From NCBI GenBank assembly GCA_003649445.1, contig QMRV01000043.1:1-17269 (forward strand): 17,269 bases of DNA, read 5' to 3'. Positions within the stretch are counted from its first letter, which is position 1. Each line of letters begins with the position of its first letter. This document shows, piece by piece, positions 6,879 to 13,264 of this stretch. The stretch comes from Thermoprotei archaeon (lineage in GTDB: Archaea; Thermoproteota; Thermoprotei; Thermofilales; B15-G2). Both the position numbers and the translations under genes were made by a program. The notes beneath the pieces were generated by a model. It saw only the letters and a list, made by a program, of their open reading frames with translations, was not told the origin of the DNA and did no database searches.

Positions 6879-7756
6879 TGCCTCACCGCAAGCGTCAACA
6901 TGCTTGAATAAACTTTGATATTAACTAAAAGACCTTTATCAGTAACTTTGCCTACTGTAGTTGATCCCATTGTCAGTGTTTTGCTGCATCCTGGCACTTC
7001 TATTCTCACTGAAGATGATAGAACTTCTTTTGCTGTCACTTGCGCTGAAGTGTTTTCAGGTATCTTTATTCCTACTTTACCTGTGCTTGATCTAACTTCT
7101 ATGTCGAGTGAAGTCAGCGTCAAGTTGCTGTAAGCTATTTCTGCAGAGAAAGTCGATGAAGAACACTTTAGTGAAATACTGGTATTGTTTAGCTGTGATA
7201 AGTAGATTTTCGATGTAGTAGAGTGAATGCCTATACTTAACTTCGATAAACTCGGTGAAGCTAACTTTATTTCAGCTACAGCTGATTTCACTTCAATATC
7301 GAGCTCTTTAGTTAACTCTGGTGATACCTCTATTATTATTACTCCTTTTTGAGCAGATACATCAATTAAATAAGTGTCTTTGCTTAACTCTGTCTCTGTG
7401 ATCTCAAGCTCTGGTGTTCCGGAAGCAAATATGTGTGCAGATCTATATGCTGAGATATTGTATAAAATACCTTCTTTTGCTTCATGTATATATATTACAC
7501 AAGACTTAGCATATATTTTTACTAGTAGTTTCGTTACTTTAGGCAAGTCCTCTACAGTCTTATGATAGTTTTTAACTAGCACTAAGTTCTTGAACTTCAG
7601 CTCGAATACTTCTGGGCTCCAATACTTTGAAGGCAGTATTTTGTGCAGAAACTCAAGTGGCTGTGGAGTGTATACGTGTGGGAGTACTATTGCCTCCACT
7701 GCGCCAGCAACAAATATTGCTATTATAATTAAACCTACTACTTCCTCCCTCCTCAT
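6875..7756 (-). CDS. membrane-anchored beta-rich adhesin-like protein (DUF4097-like)
   Basis: A 293-residue protein with an N-terminal membrane helix (about residues 5-25, after MRREEVVG) and an exposed remainder. From about residue 75 it consists of short alternating hydrophobic/polar strands with repeated Ser/Thr-rich turns (SSVRIEV, SSTGKVGIKIP, TSKIYLS). This resembles the stacked-strand 'putative adhesin' (DUF4097-like) fold; the assignment is by pattern only. I start at ATG 7756 because it forms an ATGA overlap with the upstream stop (7753-7755) and follows GGTGGTGGTT. An in-frame ATG at 7771 would lengthen the overlap to 19 nt. The gene is sandwiched between a Yip1-type membrane protein and a regulator with 4-nt overlaps on both sides, suggesting a fixed ratio of products. 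Confidence 0.75.
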   Translation of the reverse strand: MRREEVVGLIIIAIFVAGAVEAIVLPHVYTPQPLEFLHKILPSKYWSPEVFELKFKNLVLVKNYHKTVEDLPKVTKLLVKIYAKSCVIYIHEAKEGILYNISAYRSAHIFASGTPELEITETELSKDTYLIDVSAQKGVIIIEVSPELTKELDIEVKSAVAEIKLASPSLSKLSIGIHSTTSKIYLSQLNNTSISLKCSSSTFSAEIAYSNLTLTSLDIEVRSSTGKVGIKIPENTSAQVTAKEVLSSSVRIEVPGCSKTLTMGSTTVGKVTDKGLLVNIKVYSSMLTLAVRQ

Positions 7757-8460
7757 AACCACCACCCGCATGTGAATAAAGAGAATGGAGAAAACATGCT
7801 CACTAATGACGATATAGTTACACCCTTAATGGCAAAAATCATGGTTGCTGCTGCAAAAATACCTATTAACGCTAGTACAATTACTATGGGCAGCACTACA
7901 GCCATGAATGCTTTTCCTAAAGAAAGTCCATGTACTTCAGCTACTCCAAGAGTAATGAGATATATTTGCCATATTTTCGCAATTATGTAGAGTACTAGGA
8001 CAGCTACTAGCCCTAAAAATGGCTTAACTAGCATTACCATTCCTCCTGCTACAATGAGAACACTTGTTATTGTAGAGTAGCCTACAACTACAAGAGTATC
8101 TTCTAAGCCGCCTCCTCCTTCAAGAACTCTGCTAAATAGGTATATACCAAGACTCCATATTATCCACACAGCAATGCCTTTGAGAACATCTAGTGAGACT
8201 ACAGATATCCACGCTACATTAAGTAAGCCGTAGACTATTAGGGGAAGGCCTACTGAAGAAAAAGCTTCAGCGAAGCTTAACACCCATTTTGCTAACATTA
8301 CTATGAACGCTGACAGCATTAAGCCTCTGACTAAATAGACTAGCGCCACTACTAGCAGTGCACTGAGAGTACTTCTTCTCTCTTGAACAATAATGCTCAG
8401 AGTCTCTTTAGGTCTTACAGCTAGTCCTCCTATCCTACTAATCATAGGTGGCAACTCCAT
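7753..8460 (-). CDS. Yip1-family multi-pass membrane protein
   Basis: A 235-residue integral membrane protein with five or six hydrophobic segments from about residue 32 to the end. A short N-terminal segment (IGGLAVRPKETLSIIVQERR) resembles the 'P.~~F~~i~~~~~' entry seen before the first helix in the Yip1 domain. A Gly-rich loop (EGGGGLED, about 114-121) followed by YSTITSVLI matches the central part of that family. Archaeal members have no established role. The ATG at 8460 follows GAGGTGG with 5-nt spacing and a TATA box at 8508-8515. It is first of the three-gene coupled operon and ends in an ATGA overlap with the adhesin-like gene. The family call is by pattern, not by search. Confidence 0.7.
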   Translation of the reverse strand: MELPPMISRIGGLAVRPKETLSIIVQERRSTLSALLVVALVYLVRGLMLSAFIVMLAKWVLSFAEAFSSVGLPLIVYGLLNVAWISVVSLDVLKGIAVWIIWSLGIYLFSRVLEGGGGLEDTLVVVGYSTITSVLIVAGGMVMLVKPFLGLVAVLVLYIIAKIWQIYLITLGVAEVHGLSLGKAFMAVVLPIVIVLALIGIFAAATMIFAIKGVTISSLVSMFSPFSLFTCGWWL

Positions 8461-8464
8461 CTAA

Positions 8465-8516
8465 CCACCTCTTCTGGTTAGGCTTACATCGATATAGAGG
8501 CTAACCATTATATAAG
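8465..8516 (-). promoter_or_regulatory. promoter and SD of the Yip1-adhesin-ArsR operon
   Basis: On the minus strand CTTATATAATG (complement of 8506-8516) is a good TATA box. It places the start near 8484, leaving a leader of about 24 nt with SD GAGGTGG (complement of 8465-8471) 4-5 nt before the ATG. Confidence 0.55.
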
Positions 8517-8574
8517 TTTTATCAATAAGTAAATCTCTCCCTAAACTTAACCGGAAATTAGGCGCATACCTTGA

Positions 8575-8586
8575 TAAATTAATATA
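8575..8586 (+). promoter_or_regulatory. TATA box of the M20 peptidase gene, leaderless
   Basis: TAAATTAATATA is centred about 27 bp before the GTG at 8608, and no SD precedes it. This supports the GTG as both transcription and translation start. Confidence 0.55.
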
Positions 8587-8607
8587 TCTCCGGTTCACTT
8601 AGAAAGC

Positions 8608-9837
8608 GTGCTCGATTCCACAAAAATTCTTAGAAAGCTTGTTTCTATTCCGAGCGAAGTTCGCGTTGAAGAAGGGAAAATAGTTCGAGAAAATTATGAG
8701 AAAATAGTTGAAGTAATAGCCGATTTCTTCAATAAAATAAGTGGAGTATATGTAGAAATCTTAGACTTAAGAACAAGTAGCGGAGAAAAAGTCCCTGCTG
8801 TTATTGCCTCAATAGATATTGATGCTCCCTCGGTAGCTTTTGTCAGTCATTACGATGTTGTTCCAGCTAAAGGCCCGTGGATAATTGATGGAGAAGAAGT
8901 AGACCCATACAAGCCTCTTGTACTCGAAGACCGTATCTATGGAAGAGGTGCTTCAGACGACAAATCAGCTATAGTGTCTTCAATAATTGCTTTAAGTAAA
9001 TTAGTTAAAATGAAAGAGAAACTAAAGTACAGGCCCTTTATGGTCATTACAGGAGACGAGGAAGTAGGGGGTACTGGTGTAGAGCTTCTTTTAAAGAAAA
9101 TGTCTTTCGATAAAGCCGTCATATTAGACTCAGATGCCGATAATATCGTTGTAGCAGCCAGCGGAATTATTCACGGATGGATTAAAGTTAAAGGAAAAGC
9201 TGGACATGCAGGCTATCCTCATAGAGCAGATAATGCTGTGGAAAAAGCTATCAAGTTTCTACATAAGTTCATTTCCAAGTACAAGCCACTGAGAGAAAGA
9301 AAAATTTCGCAGTATAATGCTCCACGAGACTCTCCTAAGCCTAAAACATGGGGTAGATTCAATGTGACAGTAGTTAAGTTAGGGCCTAGAGAACCCGAGA
9401 AATTAAATAGAATTCCGGGCGAGGTTCTAGCAGGCTTTGATATAAGGCTTATACCTGAAGAAAAGCCTGAGAATGCTGTAGAAGAGCTGAAGAAAGTATT
9501 TAATGAAGTTGTGTCTGAGACAGGCATTACAGCAGAACTCGAAATAACTTGTTGCAGAAATGGCTGGTATGCTACAGACAAAAATCTTGTAGCTGAAGCT
9601 CTGTTCTCCGCCGAAGAAGCATATAGGAGAGTCTATGGCATAGACTTTAAGCTAGGCACTATTGCTCAGCTCGGCGGAAACGATGGAACACACTTCTTCA
9701 ATAAAGGAATACCCTGTGTAGGCTTCGGCACACATAGACCAAACAACAATCTCCACGGAGAAAACGAGTTCGTATACCTCAAAGACATAGACCTTGTAGC
9801 AGAATTTATTGTTCAAATATGTGTTAAAAGAAACTAA
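8608..9837 (+). CDS. M20-family metallopeptidase (ArgE/DapE/ACY1-like)
   Basis: A cytoplasmic zinc-dependent amidohydrolase of 409 aa, normal length for the family. It has a catalytic domain with an inserted dimerisation domain (about 187-300). Metal and catalytic residues are visible: SHYDVVPA (H81, with D83), GRGASDDKS with the bridging aspartate D117, GDEEVGG with the general base and zinc ligand E151/E152, an aspartate in VILDSDAD (174-178), and the final histidine in LHGENEFV (H383). The insert contains GKAGHAGYPH, the conserved family histidine region. The true substrate (an acyl amino acid, a dipeptide, or a LysW-linked intermediate) cannot be decided; no amino-acid biosynthesis genes lie nearby. 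The leaderless GTG start is supported by the TATA box. There is no operon partner. Confidence 0.93.
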   Translation: MLDSTKILRKLVSIPSEVRVEEGKIVRENYEKIVEVIADFFNKISGVYVEILDLRTSSGEKVPAVIASIDIDAPSVAFVSHYDVVPAKGPWIIDGEEVDPYKPLVLEDRIYGRGASDDKSAIVSSIIALSKLVKMKEKLKYRPFMVITGDEEVGGTGVELLLKKMSFDKAVILDSDADNIVVAASGIIHGWIKVKGKAGHAGYPHRADNAVEKAIKFLHKFISKYKPLRERKISQYNAPRDSPKPKTWGRFNVTVVKLGPREPEKLNRIPGEVLAGFDIRLIPEEKPENAVEELKKVFNEVVSETGITAELEITCCRNGWYATDKNLVAEALFSAEEAYRRVYGIDFKLGTIAQLGGNDGTHFFNKGIPCVGFGTHRPNNNLHGENEFVYLKDIDLVAEFIVQICVKRN

Positions 9838-9883
9838 TTAAGTAAACTTTATTTCATTTATAGTAAACACTAGTTCAAGAGGT

Positions 9884-10645
9884 GTGTCGCCCCCCTGAAA
9901 TACCTCGTAATATCAGACATACATATAAAGACTCCAGACTACGACTCAGTTAGAAAAATCTTCCTAGACTTTTTCTACCACGAAGGGACTAGAATTCGAT
10001 AAAATATTTCTCTTAGGAAACATATTCGATTTCTGGATTTGCCCAATTAACGAAATTCTCGAAAAATATAAGGAGGAAATAAGTCTTATGAGAGAATACG
10101 CTCAGTCAGCTAAACTCTTTTATATCGTAGGAAACCACGACTGACAAATATGGGAGTCTTTAGCAGACTTAGATATCGACGCCCTCTACTTAATAGAATA
10201 CTATGACTGGAAAACGAAAACTCTCTACGTTCATGGCCATCAATTCGACCCGCTTCTCCGAATGAACCCCTTAGTCTACAAGTCTTGGCTAGCTTTTGGA
10301 ACACACTTAGAACAGTTAAATAAAATGCTTAGACCTCTATGGACACAGCTAATAGACCCTATTCTAAACAACGTCAATATAAATAGTAGAGAAACAATAG
10401 GCTCTAAAATAAGAGCACTCGAAAAAGGAGACCAAAGTAAAGCCCAAGAAGTATCTCAATTAACAGAAGCCTTTAGACAAAACGCCGAAGAATACCGAAA
10501 GAAAAGAGGCGTAGACCTAATAATACACGGTCACACTCACAGATCACTACTAAGTCCAAGCGAAATAGACGCAGGTACTTTTCTTAAAAAAGAAATAGTA
10601 GTATACTCAGATGAAAGAGAGTTTATAAGATATATAGTAACTTAA
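9884..10645 (+). pseudogene. broken calcineurin-like metallophosphoesterase (LpxH-like group)
   Basis: The remains of a metal-dependent phosphoesterase. In order, the frames give LKYLVISDIHIKTP (metal motif 1), then a shift at about 9982-9992, then FLLGNIFDFW (motif 2, where the usual GD is GN). GNHD (motif 3) follows, immediately ended by TGA at 10142-10144. The same frame continues through LYVHGHQFDP (motif 4) and IHGHTHRSLL (motif 5) to TAA at 10643. A GTG at 9884 would be in frame only with one more C in the six-C run 9890-9895. The lesions are thus a probable start-region frameshift, a second frameshift, one nonsense codon (one change from TGG) and loss of a metal-binding Asp. A protein of about 250 aa would be expected if intact. 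The 10262-10645 fragment alone lacks motifs 1-3 and should be inactive. Confidence 0.88.
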
Positions 10646-10807
10646 TTGCACTTACCTAACTATTTTTAAGTCAAATTTGCATGTAAATAAGCTATTAACT
10701 CAAATTAATTACAATAAGTTACTTTAACACTATTCTCGTAATCAAAGCACTTGCTGTATTCTGTTTTTCTATAAAATAAAATTATTATCTGATATTCATT
10801 TATATGT

Positions 10808-10852
10808 ATGCTTTAATATATTATGTATATTTGTTTAATGCTTCAATATATT
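10808..10852 (+). repeat. 15-bp direct repeat with 30-bp period
   Basis: ATGCTTTAATATATT (10808-10822) recurs as ATGCTTCAATATATT (10838-10852), 14 of 15 identical, exactly 30 bp apart (about three helical turns). Each copy holds a TATA-like core. It could be a duplicated promoter or a two-site operator on one face of the DNA. Confidence 0.5.
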
Positions 10853-10853
10853 G

Positions 10854-10929
10854 GAGTGAGATCCGGGGTACTCACCAACACTAGCCCACCTACATGAGTG
10901 AGGTCAAGTAACCTAACCCTACTCACTCA
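10854..10929 (+). ncRNA. putative structured RNA or regulatory element with two related stem-loops
   Basis: Hairpin 1 pairs GTGAG (10856-10860) with CTCAC (10871-10875) around a GC-rich 10-nt loop. Hairpin 2 pairs TGAGTGAG (10895-10902) perfectly with CTCACTCA (10922-10929) around a 19-nt loop. Because both stems share the GAGTGAG/CTCAC sequence, the four arms can swap partners. Local GC is clearly above the flanks, a common mark of structured RNA in AT-rich hyperthermophiles. A TATA-like box ends just before it (10841-10852). No tRNA, C/D-box or H/ACA signature was recognised. It could instead be an operator, since it lies about 70 bp before an RHH gene. Confidence 0.35.
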
Positions 10930-10970
10930 AGACAAATAGCCTCGTATGCACGGCGAAGTAGAAAGGAAAA

Positions 10971-10983
10971 CTTTTATGCTTAG
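10971..10983 (+). promoter_or_regulatory. TATA box supporting a leaderless GTG start at 11000
   Basis: CTTTTATGCTTAG preceded by a purine-rich BRE-like GAAAGGAAAA is centred about 25 bp before the GTG at 11000. That GTG is also where the RHH homology begins. Confidence 0.45.
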
Positions 10984-10999
10984 TTATACTTTTCTACCT

Positions 11000-11380
11000 G
11001 TGAAGAAAAATATAGTTGTAAAAGGTGTTGATGAAGAAATTTACCGTAAAGTAAAAGCTAAAGCTTCCCTACTAGGCATTCGTGTATCAGATGCTGTGAA
11101 TATGGCGTTAAAGGCATGGGTAGAAGACTTTTTTGACGAACAAGAAGAAAACAGAAGAGTTGCTAGGGCATTTATTGAGAAAAATAAGCATTTAAAAGGT
11201 AAGTATCTAGTCGTAGCTAAAGGAAAAGTTATGGGAGTATATGATACACTTGATGAAGCTATAATAGTCTTGAGAAAACTATGGAATGAAGGAGTACGAA
11301 AAGCAATTTTAACAGAAATAGGCGAAGAAAAAGAAGTTTTAGAATGGGGTGGAGGAAGTTTTGAACTTATATCAGATTAA
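11000..11380 (+). CDS. RHH-DUF5678-like protein
   Basis: A 126-residue protein with two parts. Residues 1-42 (KKNIVVKGVDEEIYRKVKAK followed by a helix pair through MALKAWVE) form a ribbon-helix-helix domain, a dimeric DNA-binding fold common in archaeal antitoxins. Residues about 62-120 (LKGKYLVVAKGKVMGVYDTL and on) match the general pattern of DUF5678, a small beta-alpha domain of unknown role. I use GTG 11000 because the RHH strand begins there and a TATA box fits; an ATG at 10946 would add 18 unrelated residues. Its end overlaps the aspartic-protease gene by 20 nt in another frame. It may repress the pair, with the DUF5678 part binding or being cut by the protease; that is inference. Confidence 0.75.
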   Translation: MKKNIVVKGVDEEIYRKVKAKASLLGIRVSDAVNMALKAWVEDFFDEQEENRRVARAFIEKNKHLKGKYLVVAKGKVMGVYDTLDEAIIVLRKLWNEGVRKAILTEIGEEKEVLEWGGGSFELISD

Positions 11381-11771
11381 GTACTCAAAAGACTTTACTC
11401 CCCCTGCTCCAGTAGTAGAACTAGAATTAGAGAATCCTGTTACTAAAAGAAAAATCAGCTTAGAAGCATTACTAGATACAGGTTTCTCAGGAACTATTAT
11501 CGTACCCATATTTATTTACGAAAAAATAGGACTTTCTATAATCGAATCGCTTGAACCAGCTTACGTAGTCACAAGCATAGGGTTTTATTCAAAGCTTAAA
11601 AAGGCTAAAGCTTACATAGAGATCCCTAAAATCTACAGAAAATTAGTTTGCGTGTACTCATCACATACGATAAAGTACCCTATATTGGGTAGAGACATAT
11701 TAAATGACCTTGATATTAGACTTAATGGACCAGAACAACTAACAACTATATACAGTAAACACAACGAATAA
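11361..11771 (+). CDS. retropepsin-like aspartic protease
   Basis: A small soluble single-domain aspartic protease-like protein (136 aa), expected to act as a homodimer because only one catalytic motif is present. The active-site motif is LLDTGFSGTIIVP with D39. The family's second signature is the hydrophobic-hydrophobic-Gly element in YPILGRDILNDLDI near residue 112. I chose TTG 11361, since GGTGGAGG (11348-11355) lies 5 nt before it. A GTG at 11349 is in frame but would sit inside that SD. The gene overlaps the RHH-DUF5678 gene, so the two are co-translated. Substrate is unknown; the co-encoded partner is the obvious candidate. No signal peptide is seen. Confidence 0.82.
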   Translation: MNLYQIKYSKDFTPPAPVVELELENPVTKRKISLEALLDTGFSGTIIVPIFIYEKIGLSIIESLEPAYVVTSIGFYSKLKKAKAYIEIPKIYRKLVCVYSSHTIKYPILGRDILNDLDIRLNGPEQLTTIYSKHNE

Positions 11772-11773
11772 TT

Positions 11774-12511
11774 TTACTTCATTAGAGCATGAAAAACTAA
11801 AGTAGGTGTCTCTGGGAAAGAAACTGTTTCTATAGTAAAGCCTAAGGATTTTAACACAAAGTATATCTTATTTTGCCACTTTTTATTCCGGCCAGCAAAA
11901 ATTGACAGTGTTCCACCGGGTTTCAGTAGCTGTAATAATTTTTCGATAAATTCTTTTGAATACAGTCTAGGGTTTTTCCCGGGGTTTGGTCCTCCATCAT
12001 GTATGATGTGGTCGAATTTTTCTGAAATAATGTTTACTGCTTTAACTGCATCTACTAAAGCTATTTTAACTATACTTCGTTTAAGAGCTTCAGAGAATGC
12101 TTTAACAGGGTTTCTGTAGAGTGCTATTGCCAGTATTTCTGGCGAATTATCAAGTGTCAAGAAAAGTGATGGTTTTGCCCATTCTACTGCCGCGTAACAC
12201 GTTCTCCCTAGTCCAGTTCCTATTTCTAGGACTTTCCCTCCTTCTGGTATTGCTTCAGGCCAAGCTATTAGTGAGCCACAGTACCCCATTCTCATGACAT
12301 TAAAGTCTCCTTTGCGGTAGCCTAGTCCTCCTGTTATCCCATCTATCAGAGAATATATTTCGCCTTCAGATAGCCTCGATATCTTATCTAAGTATGTTTT
12401 TTCAGCTATTTTTCTCGACAACAAGTCTACTTTATTTAAATCCCATTTCTTTAGATAAGCATATATTTCGTTGAACATAGTTTTATTCAAATTGCTCTTA
12501 AAATCATTCAA
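11774..12511 (-). CDS. class I SAM-dependent methyltransferase, spermidine-synthase/MnmC-like fold
   Basis: A cytoplasmic protein of 245 aa with a Rossmann-type methyltransferase fold. Motif I is VLEIGTGLG (94-102). An acidic residue after the second strand (D121 in LTLDNSPE) should bind the ribose of SAM. The catalytic-side motif HDGGPNP (171-177) resembles the motif seen in MnmC/spermidine-synthase-like enzymes, and KPGG (197-200) is the usual turn before the sixth strand. A helical N-terminal domain (1-85) is unassigned. Substrate is unknown. The TTG at 12511 overlaps the vapC stop by 8 nt and has no good SD; ATG 12478 (MFNEIYAYL) is an alternative. It is the third gene of the VapBC operon and converges on the aspartic-protease gene with only 2 bp between. 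Confidence 0.82.
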   Translation of the reverse strand: MNDFKSNLNKTMFNEIYAYLKKWDLNKVDLLSRKIAEKTYLDKISRLSEGEIYSLIDGITGGLGYRKGDFNVMRMGYCGSLIAWPEAIPEGGKVLEIGTGLGRTCYAAVEWAKPSLFLTLDNSPEILAIALYRNPVKAFSEALKRSIVKIALVDAVKAVNIISEKFDHIIHDGGPNPGKNPRLYSKEFIEKLLQLLKPGGTLSIFAGRNKKWQNKIYFVLKSLGFTIETVSFPETPTLVFHALMK

Positions 12512-12833
12512 GAAATATTACTCTTAATCTGGGCTCTATTTTCTTTATTTCAATAAATCCTTTATCCTTTGTCACTAGCTCCTCTGCTCTATTTATGCAA
12601 ATAGCGGCTATTACTAAGTCTCCTACACTCTTAGGAGCTCCTATTCTCCTTAATTTCTCTTGAAGTACAGCAGCTAGCAATTGATCATTTTCGTCAGCAA
12701 ATATTACTGTTCCATGAAACTTTTCATAGTAAAGTATTGGAGGATACTCGTTTAAAGTTATAGAAGTTATGTTCTCATATATATCCTCATTATTTCTTAT
12801 TTTCTCTATTGCAACAGAAGTATCTAATATCAT
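12504..12833 (-). CDS. vapC: VapC-type PIN-domain toxin ribonuclease
   Basis: A 109-residue PIN-domain protein, the usual size of VapC or slightly short. The acidic metal-binding set is complete: D4 (MILDTSV), E29 (in TLNEY), D72 (SVGDLVIAA) and D90 (TKDKGF). In this family the protein is an RNase toxin held in check by the antitoxin encoded just upstream. The ATG at 12833 lies 2 nt after the vapB stop. Its own stop overlaps the start of the methyltransferase gene. Nothing suggests that the toxin is inactive. The RNA target cannot be inferred. Confidence 0.92.
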   Translation of the reverse strand: MILDTSVAIEKIRNNEDIYENITSITLNEYPPILYYEKFHGTVIFADENDQLLAAVLQEKLRRIGAPKSVGDLVIAAICINRAEELVTKDKGFIEIKKIEPRLRVIFLE

Positions 12834-12835
12834 AA

Positions 12836-13129
12836 CTACTTACCTTTCTCTAACTCGCTTAATAGCATCAATCTATACTTTTCTCGTTCCTTTATTTTAT
12901 TCAATAACTCTATTTCCTTATCATAGCTATAGGCTTTTATTTCTGTACTCATTCCTATAAGCGACATATACATCAAAACCTCTTTTCTCGTTAATCCTCT
13001 TTTCCTAGCCTTTAATTTAAGCAATTCACGCAGAATAGCTCTTCTAGCTATTTCAGACCAATTTACTTCCTTGAACTCCTTCATTAACTCATATAGTTCA
13101 TCTGGTATTCTAAGTGTAATATTTGCCAT
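12836..13129 (-). CDS. vapB: VapB-type RHH antitoxin
   Basis: A 97-residue ribbon-helix-helix protein. Residues 1-36 (ANITLRIPDELYELMKEF then WSEIARRAI) form the DNA-binding strand and helices. The charged helical C-terminus (about 60-97) would wrap the toxin. The ATG at 13129 is leaderless in appearance: a TATA box lies about 26 bp upstream and there is no SD. A palindrome between TATA and start codon is a natural site for self-repression, which is standard for VapB proteins. It is followed 2 nt later by vapC. Confidence 0.9.
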   Translation of the reverse strand: MANITLRIPDELYELMKEFKEVNWSEIARRAILRELLKLKARKRGLTRKEVLMYMSLIGMSTEIKAYSYDKEIELLNKIKEREKYRLMLLSELEKGK

Positions 13130-13131
13130 CT

Positions 13132-13160
13132 GTGCACTATGTGTAATTCACATATATAAA
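13132..13160 (-). promoter_or_regulatory. vapBC promoter with palindromic operator
   Basis: The TATA box is complement of 13151-13160 (TTTATATATG). Immediately downstream is an inverted repeat, TATGTG (13138-13143) and CACATA (13149-13154), with a 5-bp centre. A small palindrome GTGCAC (13132-13137) follows. Binding of the VapB RHH domain here would cover the start site; the role is inferred from position. Confidence 0.5.
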
Positions 13161-13264
13161 ATTATATTAAGGTTTTCCGAACCTCTTCTTGAAGACTTTT
13201 ACTAAAATATTGTATCACCTTTAAGTTAGTTTATTTACATTTATTTTCTTTAATAGTATGTCAT

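Larger units (their letters stand above)
10646..10999. other. non-coding region with repeats and stem-loops
   Basis: A stretch of 354 bp without a convincing gene. The left part (10646-10800) is featureless AT-rich DNA. The right part holds a direct repeat (10808-10852) and a more GC-rich stem-loop element (10854-10929), described separately. An in-frame ATG at 10946 would extend the next gene by 18 residues, but it lacks an SD or a placed TATA box. Confidence 0.5.

Noticed and set aside
9219..9581. 120-codon minus-strand ORF opposite the M20 peptidase
   Set aside because: It is fully antisense to a gene with complete catalytic motifs; the composition is Ser/Leu-rich as expected for a shadow frame.
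10142..10144. Recoding of TGA (selenocysteine or tryptophan) to rescue the phosphoesterase
   Set aside because: The gene has two further frameshifts and a lost metal-binding Asp, so simple gene decay explains everything better than recoding.
10262..10645. Independent 127-aa gene at the end of the broken phosphoesterase
   Set aside because: It is the C-terminal part of the phosphoesterase (HGHTH motif) without metal motifs 1-3, and the ATG lies mid-domain with no SD.
10808..10929. CRISPR array or tRNA gene in the repeat-rich intergenic region
   Set aside because: There are only two short AT-rich repeat copies with a 15-bp gap, far from CRISPR size, and the GC-rich part cannot be folded into a cloverleaf with recognisable D/T-loop sequences.
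10946..10999. N-terminal extension of the RHH-DUF5678 protein from ATG 10946
   Set aside because: The 18 residues fall before the RHH strand, no SD or correctly placed TATA box supports the ATG, and a TATA box fits GTG 11000.
13170..13194. Two small hairpins (AGGTT/AACCT and CTTC/GAAG) upstream of vapB
   Set aside because: Stems of 4-5 bp in this base composition are expected by chance, and no gene or transcript end is tied to them.
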